A stretch of DNA of 64,000 bases from Symbiodinium natans (lineage: Eukaryota; Sar; Dinophyceae; Suessiales; Symbiodiniaceae), in assembly GCA_905221605.1 (NCBI GenBank), contig CAJNDS010002818.1:10001-74000 (forward strand). Reading direction: 5' to 3'. The notes below the pieces were generated by a model. It searched no databases. It worked only from the letters and a program-made list of their open reading frames with translations, and had not been told where the DNA came from. Of this stretch, positions 20,201-31,721 are shown in pieces (position 1 is the stretch's first letter; every line of letters starts with the position of its first letter). Made by a program: the position numbers and the translations under genes.

Positions 20201-21199
20201 TTTCGGTGCTTGGTTGAACATAGAATTTCTGGTCATACTGTTGGTGGACGAAATCCTGCATCACTTATCCTATGCCAGTCATCCCTTCCAAACCCTGAAT
20301 CTTAATATTGCCCTCCTTACAGCGCAGAGAGGGGGCATGCACGCGGATGACCGAAAGCCCGCATCACCCACACTCGCGGGCATGGGAGGTCGACCACCAA
20401 CAAGACCATGCTTGCCATGTAGGGGTATGCAGGATTTTGTCCATCCACACCCTAAACCCTAAACCCTAAACCCTAAACCCTACACCCTACACCCTACACC
20501 CTGCACCCTAAACCCTAAACCCTAAACCCTAAACCCTAAAGTCAGTCTCAGGACATGGCAAGAGATGTTGCCGGAACCGTGGTTTCAAACTACACTCTCG
20601 GGGCATGGTCCACTTCCAGCAGAAAAGGAGTATTCGCGGCATGTTACAAGTGTCTAACTCCAGTTTCTAAACTCGCTGCTCAGGGGGGAGGAAAGGGGGG
20701 GGGGGGGGGGACTGCATTTGTCCAGCGAGTTTGCAGTGGGAGTTTTTGAGCCCTAAAAACCCTTGAGCTTGCGAAGAGTTGTCCGTCCCTACTTGCGTTA
20801 AAGCAAAGTTTCACCTATCGCTGTCTGCTTAACAAGTGAAAACAACGAAAGGAGAAAAACATAACCACAACGATTAGTACATATGCCTAAAGAGCTCATG
20901 GTCCGTGGACCCCCTTGGAGTAGGATACTGCAAACAGTTTCATGCAATTTCAGGCTTCAACCCGTCCGGGGCTTCAAGAAGTTTTAACAGGCGGTACTTG
21001 GGGGGGTCAGGGTCTGGCGTTTAAGGGTTCTGTGATTATGGTGAGGATTATTCATACTTTCATAGTTGATATATACATCTATATAAGCACATATTTAATT
21101 GTTATGATTTTTCTGGCCAAACGCTTGCAATTGGGCCTTTCTGGAGGATCAGGAGAGCGGGAATCCACACTGAAGATAGATCCTGAACGCAAACCGTAA

Positions 21200-21460
21200 A
21201 CCCCAAAACCCTAAACCCCAAAACCCTAAACCCTAAACCCTGAAACCCAAAACCCTAAAACCCTAAAACCCCAAAACCCTAAAACCCTAAGACCCTAAGA
21301 CCCTAAAACCCTAAAACCCTAAAACCCTAAAACCCGAAGACCCTAAAAACCAAAAACCAAAAACCCTAAAACCCTAAAACCCTAAAACCCTAAAACCCTA
21401 AAACCCTAAAACCCTAAACCCTAAAACCCTAAAACCCTAAAACCCGAAAACCCTGAACAC
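21200..21460. repeat. Variant array, CCCTAAAA
   Basis: Mostly 8-bp units with an extra A, with CCCTAAG and CCCGAAG forms. Confidence 0.9.
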
Positions 21461-21787
21461 TAAATCCCCCCCCCCCCCCACCCCCCCACCCCCACCCTCA
21501 GACCTACACTTTGCAGGGCCTGCCTTGATTGCGATTCTTTGAGCTTGGCCCGGACATTCTTCACCGAACCACCCCCCCAGTCCGCTCCCCAGAAGGCCCC
21601 CTTAACAGCGGCCTACTACTCCCTGAGGCTCCCTAAGCTTCCTTAAGGTTCCCTTACAATAGGTCACCCTAAGAACCGACTTTGAACCCTAAGCCCTCAG
21701 GCCCTGAAGCCCTAAACCCTATGCCCTAAACCCTAAACCCTAAACCCTAAACCCTAAACCCTAAACACTAAACCCTAAACCCTAAAC

Positions 21788-21842
21788 CCCAAGTGCCGTC
21801 GGACTTCGGCATCACGTTCGTGCACTTGGCGATCGCCATCTC
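21788..21842 (-). CDS. Exon, unidentified; telomeric donor
   Basis: 18 codons after AAGCTCAG, reading EMAIAKCTNVMPKSDGTW, ending TGGG/GTTTAGGG where the telomeric repeat provides the GT. High GC3. Confidence 0.55.
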
Positions 21843-22467
21843 CTGAGCTTCTCAAGCAACACACCTACACGACACGGGCCTGTTTTGTGGGTTTGAGGCG
21901 TAGGTGTTAGGGTATTTAGTGTTTAGGGACAATTTTGTGAGGTTTGGGGTTTAGGGTTTAGGGTTCATGGTCGAGGCGTCAGGGTATTTTGGGATGAGCG
22001 TTTAGGGCTTGGGCTTTAAGGCCCGGGCCCCAAACTGGCCAGGCTGTGCATAAGGTGAACAAGCTCCCCAAAAAGGCTACAAGAACACCGACTCTGCACC
22101 TAAGATTACGCCACGAAAAAGGCTTTAGGGTGTAGGGTTGAGGGTTGAAGGTTTAAATCGGGTTTAGGGCACAGGGGGAGTGCAAGGGGGGAATTTAAGA
22201 ACCCAGACCCCCAAGACAAGGACCAACAAAAACACGCCGAGCCCCAAGATCTTGTCTAGGAATTAAGCTTTAGGGTTTAGGGTTTAGGGTTTCGTGTTGG
22301 CATCCCATCCGAACCCCCCGCACCGCAGAACCCTGCACTTGAGGTCCAAGGTTTAGGGTGCAGGGTTTACCGTTTGAGGGTACACTTTTAACCTAAACCC
22401 TAAACCCTAAACCCTAAACCTGAATCCTAAACCCTAAATCCTAAACCCTAAACCCAAAACCGAAAAC

Positions 22468-22546
22468 CGCTCCATGTCTCCCCCGGTATGCGTGCCCAGC
22501 GTCGCGGGAGTACCACGGCTTCAGCAAGCCAACGCAGAAGGCCTCT
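22468..22546 (-). CDS. Exon, unidentified
   Basis: 26 codons after TTTAG, reading EAFCVGLLKPWYSRDAG then HAYRGRHGA, ending GCG/GTTTTCGG. Telomeric CCCTAAA-type DNA flanks both sides. Good GC3; no family recognised. Confidence 0.5.
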
Positions 22547-24040
22547 CTAAACCCGAAGCCCTAAACCCTAAACCCTAAACCTTAAGGCCCTAAAGGCCCT
22601 AAAGGCCCTAAAGGCTTAAAGGCCCAAAGGCCCTAAAGGCCCTAAACCAGGCCCTAAACCCTAAACCCTGAAACCCTAAACCCAAAAGGGAAGAACTGTA
22701 GGGACTCTGGGGATGATATCCGGGCTGTTGAGTATACATTCGGGGCTTAGGGTTTGGGGTTGAGGATTTGGGGCTCAGGATGTGGGTAAAGGTTTGGGAT
22801 CCGAGTTTAGGGTTTAGGATTTGGGGTTCAAGGTTCAGGGTTTAGGGGTTGGGGCTCAGGGAAAATGTAGACTCTCTACCCTTGCATGTAGGGGGGGACC
22901 GATAGGGTTTAGGGTTTAGGGTTTGGGGTTTAGCTGTTTAGGGTTTAGGGTTTAGGGGCTAGGGGTTTGGGGTTTGGAGTTCAGGGTTTAGGGTTTAAGG
23001 TTTAAGGTTTGAGGTTTAGGGTTTAGGGATAACCCTCAGGACGTAGGAGCGAGGGAACCCAGTGTCCATCAAAGGGTAGTGTAATCTGGGGCCATTGCAG
23101 GGCTACAGGCTTGGCCTGCCGTCGGGATGGTTCCTGAAGCTAACACCCTACACCCCCCAATCCTGGGGTTTAGAATTTTGGGTCCACACCCTAAACTCCT
23201 ACACCCCTAAAGCCCTAAGCTTGGGAGGAACTGTCGTCTAGGAAGTCGCCACAATTGCCGCTCGATGGGGCTCAGGGCCAGAAGCCTCTAAGCACCCTGA
23301 ACCGTAACACATCTATGTCTCAACAAAGTACACCCTAAACCCTAAAGCCCAAAACCCTAAACCCTAAAGTCTAAGCCCTAACGCCTACAGCCTAAACCTC
23401 ACATCGCCAGGCGACAAGACACCCCAAAGGAGGTTGAAAAAAAAAAAACGCCCATCCCTTCGTAAACTCCAACCCTATTCTAGGGTTTAGGGTTGTGGGT
23501 AAAAGGGCTATGGGGTTATAGGGTTATAAGCTTCTAGGGCTATACAGGGTGAACGGGTTATAGGCTTGCACGCTTATATGCCAGAGGGTTTCGGGTTTTA
23601 GTGTTTAGGGCTTAAATCCTCCTATGAGCCCTTGGAGCACGTCATATCCCCCCCCACCCCGCAAAGCCCTTAAGCGAAACCAGCCTCTATCGACGGCTTG
23701 TCGAGCGGAGTGACATTTTTCCGCGACCTCTGCTTCAAGAAAGAACTCAAACATCGTGGTTCTCAAGGGATGAATATAGGGTACCGCATTCTTGCATGTC
23801 CTACTCAGAACCAACAACAAACCCTACTTCTGCGCGTTCTTCTTATCGTGTGCGCCCTACACCCTAAACCCCTGAACAAAATCCAGAAATCCTAAACCTC
23901 CTGACAGGCATCACAAAGGGGTGCAGGGCATGACAGGGGGGGGCTTAGACGTTAGGGTTTAGAGTTTAGGTTTTTTTTTTGCTGGACTCGCTAGCGGGGC
24001 GAGGGTCGTCCTCCAGAAGTGAAACTACACCACCAGCCCA
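22547..24040. other. Decayed telomeric DNA, no exon seen
   Basis: Mixed orientation repeats, CCCTAAAGG units at 22590-22650 and degraded tracts. Small open frames near 23605-23895 have no coding bias. Confidence 0.5.
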
Positions 24041-24091
24041 TCACTTTGTGAAGATACTCAGAAAAATCGTGTACTCCAGGACGTCCAGTTT

Positions 24092-24095
<4 letters not shown>

Positions 24096-24132
<37 letters not shown>

Positions 24133-24235
24133 CCCCCCCCCGAAGGCGTCCCAGGACATGTAGTTGAGTGCCCCCCCCCCCCCCCCCCCCCCGCCCCCCC
24201 CCGAAGGCGTCCCAGGACATGTAGTTGAGTGCCCG
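24096..24235. repeat. Poly-C tracts separating copies of a short segment
   Basis: CGAAGGCGTCCCAGGACATG followed by TAGTTGAGTGC occurs twice, after C runs of about 35 and 22 bases; a third, diverged copy lies at 24075-24095. Confidence 0.85.
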
Positions 24236-24355
24236 CTCAAGCTCCTCCATGACACCAGAATGCGTCTGCCCTTTGTGCAAGGTCAGGTAGTCATCTCTCA
24301 GCAAAGTGCAAGCCATAAGTGAAAGAAGAAAGTCACCCAAAAAAAACCCACGCAT
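24190..24355 (-). CDS. Possible coding fragment beside poly-C tracts
   Basis: A frame reading LMACTLLRDDYLTLHKGQ and MEELERALNYMSWDAF. The end of this piece is duplicated with long poly-C tracts between the copies, so downstream translation degenerates into glycine runs. May be the 3' part of the degraded gene at 24702-25738. Confidence 0.3.
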
Positions 24356-24701
24356 GGTTTCCTTGCCCGGTAGTACTGCAAAGCGTCCGACCGGACTTCA
24401 ATCCTCTTCCTGCTCTGGTGGGCTTCTTGCAGTAATGACAGGTGTTGGCCCCACAAGGTCGTCCTCCTCCCTCTTCAGCTTCATGACCCACTTCCAAGTC
24501 TGACCTTAGCTGACACATTTCTTAACCCTTGAACCTTGCCCCTACACCTTAAACACTAAAATAACCCTAATAACCCTAAAAACCCGAATAACCCTAATGA
24601 CCCTACTGGCCCTAACAACCCCAATAACCTCATTAACCCTAACAACCCTAAATCCTGAACCCTAAGCAACAAAACTGCACACCCCAAGAATCAAACACTT
24701 C

Positions 24702-25738
24702 TACTCCTCAATCATGAAAGGTGCCTTGGGTCTTATGACCTTGCCTTCTACACTGTACCCAAGTGTTTGCATCAAAGCCTTGAGCTTAACCAGGAAGGGG
24801 CGGGTGGCTGCCAGCTTGATATCATTTCTCTTCTGGATATCTGCCTGCAAGGATTCGAGTTGCTTGGAAACTCTCTCCAAGTAGTGCGAGACATGCATCC
24901 TTCATCCCACATCTGCAGTCTGCAGCGAAAGCAATCTTGGAGTCAAGCAGCTCCACCACATCTCTGACCCAAAGAGTGGAATTGCCATGGGCCTTCAACT
25001 CTAACTTCCACTCTGTAGCCTCCAACATCCTTGTCCTTCAGACATGCCTTGTGCAATTTCTCCAGCGCTGTGAGTTTACACCTCAAGGAACGGATGCTGC
25101 TGTGGGCATTTTCTGCCTATTCATCCCTGTCTTGTTTTCGAGGGAGTGTACTAGCAGTGGGTACACTATCCTGGTGACTTTGCACTGCTGGAAAGGTGTC
25201 ACTGGCAGATGCTTCTCCAAATTCATAGATCCAAATTCATCTTCGCCACGCATGGGATAAACACAGCCTTGACCCCACCCATTGCCTTCGGCGCAGGAAA
25301 GAAATGTCATACCCAAGGTCCATAATACCAGGAGGCAAGATGTGCTCTTGTCCACCATACTCCAACTTGGGATGCAAAACTCCAAGCTTCAGAAGTGGGT
25401 TGCAGGCATTCTGGAATTGGCGTTGGCTCCATACAGCTGACTTTTGAGTCAGCCCTACAAAGCCTACCATGATTTCTGAACTCTCCCAAAGCCTCAACCA
25501 GGTCCATAGCCCAAATAGTCTGCTTGGTTGTGGCAGTGACCCCATTGTGTTGAAGCATTTCCAGGCGACGACGGCGAAGCTCGGGCCTATGGGATCGATC
25601 GAGTGCATGATCTCGACTGCGCGGCGCACCAACACGTGCTGAGGCCAGGACCACGGGGGCCAGTGTTGGCCCAGAGCTGGCCTGACAAACAGGCGGTAGG
25701 CACGCACACACACACAGATACACAGACTGTGTGCACAT
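24702..25738 (-). pseudogene. Degraded minus-strand gene with shifting frames
   Basis: Protein-like pieces occur in changing frames along one kilobase without telomeric repeats. Examples are ALDRSHRPELRRRRLEMLQ and KQTIWAMDLVEALGEF; LEKHLPVTPFQQCKVTRIV; KLTALEKLHKACLKDKDV; VRDVVELLDSKIAFAADC; and VSKQLESLQADIQKRND, ending KAPFMIEE and a stop at 24702. At least four one-base shifts or very small introns are needed to join them. Either this is a pseudogene or the assembly has indel errors here. Function not recognised. Confidence 0.5.
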
Positions 25739-25825
25739 TCACCAATCTGCCTGCCAGGTGTAGATCAGGTGTTTGGAGCAACAGCGGGGGACAGCAGCCC
25801 CTACCAGCTCTTCACCACTCAGACC

Positions 25826-26192
<367 letters not shown>

Positions 26193-26639
26193 TGCGACGG
26201 ATGTAGCCCAATCCTGCAGCACAGACCAAGGCACATCAAGCCTCCAAACTCAGGGCGCGTCGACCTCAGCGCAACCCTCCCGGGACCAACCACGACACCC
26301 AGATCATCAAGAAATCGCAAAGTCCCTCCCGTTCCCTCCCACCTGCTGCGGCTTAGATGTGTGTCAAGCAACCAAACAGAAATTACAACAAAACACCTCT
26401 CCTCTCTCACTCATTGCGGCTGAAATGGCGGCAAAACGAAATATATCTAGACACAGCGTCTCGCAACTCTGCTCCTTGTTGATGCAGAAAAACAGAATCG
26501 TCCCCGAGGCCCACGGCACGGAAAAACGGCGAAGTCTGCTCTACTGGGAGACCCCGGAAGAAAAACGACCAACCCACCCCTCGGCTCCTCACTTGGCCAC
26601 CACGTGGCCAGAAAACCACCCCTCATCGGGCCGAAGCCC

Positions 26640-27180
26640 TCACAGTTTCGGCCGCGGCCACCACGCGGCGGGCCTTGAACTGTTACCGTTACCCTTTCCC
26701 TTTCCCTTCCCTTGTCCGGCCCGCCCTTGCCCGCCACCGCGCCCACCCGCACCCCCATCCGTCTGCTCCTGCTTGACCGCGGCTCGCTTGCGCTTCTCCC
26801 CTCTTGTCTTTGCCCGCCAGCACAGAACCTGACTCCCGCCGCTTGCCCGATTCGCTTCCGTCAGGGCCTTATTCAGGGTCATTGAGACGTGTCTCTCAAT
26901 GCGGTCACCGGCTTCTCCCAGTCGGTAAACCAGCGTAAACATCTTGGGCTTGCGGCCCCCTTCACTGTTCCACTCCGCCTCGATGCGTACCAAGGAGCGT
27001 AGCTCATCACTCAGCGGCCAAAGTGCATCATGCACATCCCTGGCTCTCACCGTGTGCAAGGTCTCATCTCGATGGGGCTGTTGCTCCGGTAGGGGGTACG
27101 TGACTCCCGGCGCCGTGCAAACCTCCTTCAACCACCCCTCACCTGCCCCCGCCCGGACCATTTGCGCACGAAAGCCCTGT
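26640..27180 (-). CDS. Exon of a basic protein with a Lys/Gly-rich tail
   Basis: One open frame from an AATTACAG acceptor (or from the ATG at 27161) to a stop at 26640. The first 120 residues look globular (DVHDALWPLSDELRSLVRI, then MFTLVYRLGEAGDRIERHV, ALTEANRASGGSQVLCW). The tail is strongly basic: RGEKRKRAAVKQE, then a Gly/Arg/Lys stretch with GKGKGKGNGN, as in nucleic-acid-binding tails. Telomeric repeat is almost absent across this interval. No family recognised; a gag-like or RNA-binding role is only a guess. Confidence 0.6.
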
Positions 27181-27454
27181 AATTAAACCTCTTTCAGCCC
27201 CTTGAGCCCTGAAAGCACCCATAAACCCTGTACACCCCGTAACAAAGCCGCAAAGACCTACAACCCCGAGAAGAATCCTACAAACCCGAGAAACTCCAGC
27301 CCTCAACTCCAAACGCTTCTCACCTAAACCCTACACCCTTAACTCCTAAACTCCGAAACTCCGAAACTCCTAAACCCCTAAGCTCCTATACCCTAAACCC
27401 TAAACCCTAAACCCTATACCCTAAACCCTAAACCCTAAACCCTAAACCCTAAAC

Positions 27455-27531
27455 ACAATTTCAACTGTCGGACTTGCCGCGGAGCGACGTACAGCACGGC
27501 CATGTCACCTCCCCGGAGAGTGCACATGGCC
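27455..27531 (-). CDS. Exon, unidentified; telomeric donor
   Basis: 25 codons after CTTTAG, reading AMCTLRGGDMAVLYVAPRQV and ending AAATTGT/GTTTAGGG. The acceptor is also telomere-like (CTTTAGGG). High GC3. It ends next to a CCCTAAA array at 27405-27452. Confidence 0.5.
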
Positions 27532-27732
27532 CTAAAGGCTACCCCCAAACCCTAAACCCGGTTTGGAGTTTAGGGTTTAGGCTTTAGGCTTTAGGGTTTA
27601 GCGTTTAGGGTTTAGGGTTTAGGGTTTAACCCTAAGCCCTAGTTAAGCCCCAAACCCTAAACCCTAAACTCTAAACCCTAAAACCATAAACCCTAGACCC
27701 CAAGCCCTTGTAAATGAGTACCTACCATGAGA

Positions 27733-27816
27733 ACCCCAAACCTACTTTTTTGGCAAACTCCAAAAAAAATCTGTAAGGGTTTTGCTATGATAACCTACAA
27801 GCACGTAGGTTTGGGG
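27733..27816. mobile_element. M11 element, single copy seen
   Basis: CCCCAAACCTAC and GTAGGTTTGGGG as inverted ends. Confidence 0.5.
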
Positions 27817-27841
27817 TTGTTAAAGGCAGGGCCGAGACCTC

Positions 27842-27918
27842 TTCGAGTTTTAAGTTCAGGGTCCCCAATAAACTTCAGGGTCCCCAATAAGGTACCCCGA
27901 ATTTCGGAAACCCCTACA
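27842..27918. mobile_element. M3 element, partial
   Basis: Holds GGGTCCCCAATAA twice, GGTACCCCGAATTTCGGAAA and CCCC, matching one half of the SET-gene intron. Confidence 0.6.
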
Positions 27919-28115
27919 TAGGGAACCAGGGATCCGGGCTTTCATCTGGGCTTTAGGCAAGGAGCGTGTTGCGTAGGATTTGGGGCAATGCATCGAAGAA
28001 GGCTTATAAGGTTTGATTTGAGGGGGAGGGTTAGGTTTAGGGAGTCTAGGATTTGGGGTTTAGGGTTGAGGGTTTCGGGTTTGTGAACAGAGGTTATCAA
28101 GTTGCTGGCACTCAC

Positions 28116-28193
28116 GGTGGTTAGCTGAGGACTGCCAGCTCCCTGCTTCTGAATAAAGGCCGTATTGGTGCAAGAGAAGTTTGCCTGCTTTCT
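28116..28193 (-). CDS. Exon 5 of an unidentified five-exon chain
   Basis: 26 codons with a strong ACC/GTGAGT donor, reading KQANFSCTNTAFIQKQGAGS. The 5' border shares AATGC with the end of the exon at 28713, and joining there keeps the frame (VKFQC then RKQANF). A second frame is also open (KAGKLLLHQYGLYSEAG) if the TGCAG acceptor is used; I prefer the first for its GC3. Confidence 0.45.
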
Positions 28194-28712
28194 GCATTAG
28201 GGTTTAGGGTTTCGGGCTTAGGGTTTAGGGTGTATACTACCTTATTGCAACTGCAGAGCCCTTAACAGTGCAGATTGGGGATGCTGACTAGGGATGCGGC
28301 GTATTTGGGATTGGGCAAGCCTGACAGTAGCTTTATGACATGGCACCGCGACCGTGATGTCACCTTGTTAGGGAAGGTTCAAAGTTTCTTGAGAGCAACT
28401 TCGATATGGGGGGTGACACTTGCTGAAAGCCGAAACCCTAAACCCTAAACCACTTTGGGGCGGGGGGGGTGCTAGGCAAGGTGCTGCAGTTACTTGCTGG
28501 GCGTTCAGGGCTTTAGCTGCACTATAGGCTTGGTGACCTGCCCCGCACTGCTCGAATCCGATTTCTAGGTTGGCCCCTTACACACGCTCTGGAACTTAAC
28601 CCTAAACCCTAAACCCTAAACCCTCAACCCCAAACCCTAGACCCTAGAACCTGAAGAGCACCCTCTTCAACCCCCTCTTTAGCGCGATCTTTTCAACCCC
28701 AGTAGAGGAAAA

Positions 28713-28791
28713 GCATTGAAATTTCACGAAAGGGCCGACCCAGACCCAGAGGGCTTCGGGTGGGTAGGGCTCATCCCCGAAGTCGTCAAAC
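28713..28791 (-). CDS. Exon 4 of an unidentified five-exon chain
   Basis: Reads FDDFGDEPYPPEALWVWVGP and FVKFQC. There is no AG at the 5' border; instead GGTTT is shared with the end of the exon at 29050, and joining there gives KPIRFDDFGDE in frame. A GT donor also lies after GPF. Function unknown. Confidence 0.5.
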
Positions 28792-29049
28792 CGAACCCCT
28801 CAAAAGACTCCTTCAGACTTTCAACCCCGAACCCGAAACCCTAAACCCCAAACCCGAACCCCTAAAAACCCAAACAAACTAAACCACAAACAGAAAACCC
28901 AAACCCGAATACCTAAACCCCAAGCCCGAACCCCTAGAACCCGAAACCATAAAACCTAAACAAGAAACAACTAAACCCCAAACCCGAAACCCGAAACCCC
29001 AAACAGTAAACCCCAACACCCGAAACCCCAAACCCGAAACCCTCAAAAC

Positions 29050-29102
29050 CTTATCGGCTTCGCCTGCTGCGCCAGGGCGAAGAGGACATGTTCGCTGGTC
29101 AC
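29050..29102 (-). CDS. Exon 3 of an unidentified five-exon chain
   Basis: Starts GTGACC after CTGCTGTAG and reads VTSEHVLFALAQQAKPI, ending ATAAG/GTTTTGAGG. Phase 0 at its start matches the preceding exon. Third positions are nearly all G or C. Confidence 0.6.
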
Positions 29103-29323
29103 CTACAGCAGGTGCCCTTGAGGTCCCAGTAACACCTAGGGGTTCAGGGTTTAGGGGTTTAGGGTTTAAGGCTTAGGATTTCGGGTTTAGGGGTCCAGAG
29201 TTTAAGCAGGGTTTAGGGCACCCCAAACCCTAAACCTTAACCCTCAAACCCTAAACCCTAAACCCTTAGACCCTAGACCCTAGACCCTAAACCCTAAACC
29301 CTAAACCCTAAACCATAAACCAC

Positions 29324-29392
29324 AGGTTTGATCTGCTCGGGCCTGGGGCCGGGGAGAATTTTCAAGCCTAGGGCGTGGGGGCGTAGGAGGGG
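29324..29392 (-). CDS. Exon 2 of an unidentified five-exon chain
   Basis: 23 codons, phase 0 at both ends, reading PLLRPHALGLKILPGPRP and EQIKP, ending CCT/GTGGTT. Its acceptor CCGACTCCCAG is an exact copy of the end of the preceding exon, 192 bp away across a telomeric array. Confidence 0.55.
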
Positions 29393-29451
29393 CTGGGAGT
29401 CGGTGTGGGGATTAGGATTTTGGGGTTTGGGCTTTGAGGGCTTTGGATTTG

Positions 29452-29572
29452 GTTTAGGGTTTAGGGTTTAGGGTTTAGGGTTTAGGGTTTAGGGTTTAGG
29501 GTTTAGGGTTTAGGGTTTAGGGTTTAGGGTTTAGGGTTTAGGGTTTAGGGTTTAGGGTTTAGGGTTTAGGGT
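29452..29572. repeat. Telomeric intron array, TTTAGGG
   Basis: About 17 perfect units inside the intron whose ends share CCGACTCCCAG. Confidence 0.95.
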
Positions 29573-29584
29573 GTTCAACCCGGC

Positions 29585-29646
29585 CTGGGAGTCGGAGTTG
29601 ATCTCGATCCTCGGATCGCGGGTCAGGAAGAGGGCTTCCAGGGCTC
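29585..29646 (-). CDS. Exon 1 seen of an unidentified five-exon chain
   Basis: Reads ALEALFLTRDPRIEINSDSQ from a CTAG acceptor to CCGACTCCCAG/GC. Its last 11 bases recur at the start of the next exon, flanking the TTTAGGG array at 29452-29572. The plus strand is also open here but has poorer codon use. Confidence 0.55.
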
Positions 29647-30734
29647 CTAGGGTTATAGGGCCCAGAGCTTAAGACCATTGTTGGGTTTAGGGTTTAGGGT
29701 TTAGGGTTTAGGGTTTAGGGTTTAGGGTTTAGGGCTTAGGGCTTAGGGCTTAGGGGCTTAGGGGCTTAGGGGCTTAGGGCCTTAGGGCCTTAGGATTTAG
29801 GGTTCAAGGACCCTCTAGACCCTACTGGTTTACTAGGCCTGTAGGCATCACTCCCCCCAGGTTGCAAGCTCTTGGTGTGAGTTTGCAGGGCTCGGGGTTT
29901 CGGGTTTCATAGGTGCGGAATGCGATGCCCCCCCCCCCCCCCCTTGTATGGAGTTCTTAGGGGCGGGGGTTCAAGGGGGGTATGTTCCCTAATGCTCCTC
30001 ACTACTCCTTAAGGCTCCCTAAGCTTCCCAAAAGCTTTCTAGGCAATCCCATCCCCCTAATGTTAAACGAGGGTCCCCCCCCCCTCCCAAACAGAGACTC
30101 CAAATGTGTTTTTTTTCACATTAGGGGGAGGTTTTATCCACATGTCATGTTTTGGGTCCAAAGGGCTTAGGGTCTAGGCTTCAGGCTTTGGAGGGTTTAA
30201 GTAATGACCTGGTTTGGGAGCCCTAAATCCCCCCCCCCCCCCCCAAATTCGGAATAGGGTTTGAAAGGCGGGGTCGGTTTCGGCAGGTTTTTCCGGAAGG
30301 TGCTCTTTTTTTAGGGGTACGTTTCATAAAAGGGGGATGGGATTACCTAACCCCCATGAACCCCCGAAGCCCCCCCCCCCCCTCCCTTAAGAACCCCATA
30401 AACATTGCATCATATATCGTAACGAGGGGGATCCGACACAACCCTCCTTGACCAAAAAAGCCCTAAACCCCAAACCCTGCACCCAAGATCAAACCCCCAA
30501 TCCGAAATCGTAAGCCGGGTATTAACCCTACAAATCCAAAACCCTCGTTTAGGGTAGGGGGGGGGGGTAAAGAACCCCAAACCCTAAACCCTAAACCGTA
30601 AACAGTAAACCGGGTATAACATAGGATCCCAAAGCCAAGAACCTGACGTCCGAACACCCGCTGAAGCGAACCAAAAGCCCAGAAACCCAAACCCCGAAGA
30701 TGGGGCCCTGTAAAGCCGGGGGATGGAACTTGAA

Positions 30735-30890
30735 ACCTTCTGAAAAATATTCTTAGGGTTTAGGGTTTAGGGTTTAGGGTTTAGGGTTTAGGGTTTAGGG
30801 TTTAGGGTTTAGGGTTTAGGGTTAATTATACTCTTCTTAAAACCGAAGAAGGGAAAATATCTAAAATGTCCCAAGGGCCTTCCTAGATGC
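30735..30890. mobile_element. M8 element interrupted by a telomeric array
   Basis: TTCTGAAAAATATTCT, then about ten TTTAGGG units, then TAATTATACTCTTCTT and ATGTCCCAAGGGCC. The copies at 6097 and 54166 lack the array at this point. Confidence 0.7.
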
Positions 30891-31031
30891 ACAAAGAGCT
30901 TTTAGCACCCCCAATTGGGGGAGACCAGTGGACCTAGGCGGGACGCCCCTGCAATCCTAAAGCCCTAAACCCTAAACCCTAAAGGCCCTAAACCCTAAAC
31001 CCTAAACCCTACAGCCCCTGAAGCGCCCGAC

Positions 31032-31106
31032 TGCAGAATCCTTTTGCAGCTGGGCTTCAGCTGATCCTCCGCCCTCTTCGGGCCTGCCGTTGTATGCTTT
31101 CGTCAG
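31032..31106 (-). CDS. Exon, unidentified
   Basis: 25 codons in phase 0 between CCTGCAG and GCA/GTCGGG, reading LTKAYNGRPEEGGGSAEAQL. Directly abuts a telomeric array on the acceptor side (31112-31200). Confidence 0.5.
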
Positions 31107-31645
31107 CTGCAGGGTTTAGGGTTTAGGGTTTAGGGTTTAGGGTTTAGGGTTTAGGGTTTAGGGTTTAGGGTTTAGGGTTTAGGGTTTAGGGTTTAGGGTT
31201 CAATTACATAGAGCTTGGGGTTTCGGTTGTAGTGTCTAGGGCGCTCATAAGGCTTTCAGGGTTGACGTTGGGGCCTGGGAGTTTTGAAGGATGTGGCTTC
31301 GAGGCTTTCCCGAAAGCCTAAAACCTGAGCCGTCAAGTCCCGGAGTTGTGGGCTGCAGCGGGCTTTAACCCTAAACCCTAAACCCTAAACCCTAAACCCT
31401 AAACCCTAAACCCTACACCCTAAACCCGTAACGTTCGGAGGATGCCAGGGCTTCTGATCTCTTGGGTTTGGGTCTAGCAACTAGCATTCGAGACTTCAGC
31501 CGCATAGTTCATTGCGGAAGCACACTTGCATTAACCTACAACCAAAAGTGCTCTAATCACGAATAAGCAAAAAAGTAGGTGCAACCCTCCAAACACCCAA
31601 ACCCGAAACCCCAAGCTCTACACCCGAAACCCCAAACCCTCTCAC

Positions 31646-31721
31646 GGGGCTCTGGAAAGCACCCCGTGGCCTGCGTAGGTTGTGGGCTCCGAGCCTTGGC
31701 GCGGGTCTGTTGCCCATACAG
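31646..31721 (-). CDS. Exon with strong GT-AG borders, unidentified
   Basis: Between ACGTCAG and CCC/GTGAGAGG, reading LYGQQTRAKARSPQPTQAT and CFPEP. Both borders are canonical. Confidence 0.5.

Noticed and set aside
20214-20749. Plus-strand open frames of 64-82 codons
   Set aside because: No coding bias, no splice support, and they run into telomeric repeat.
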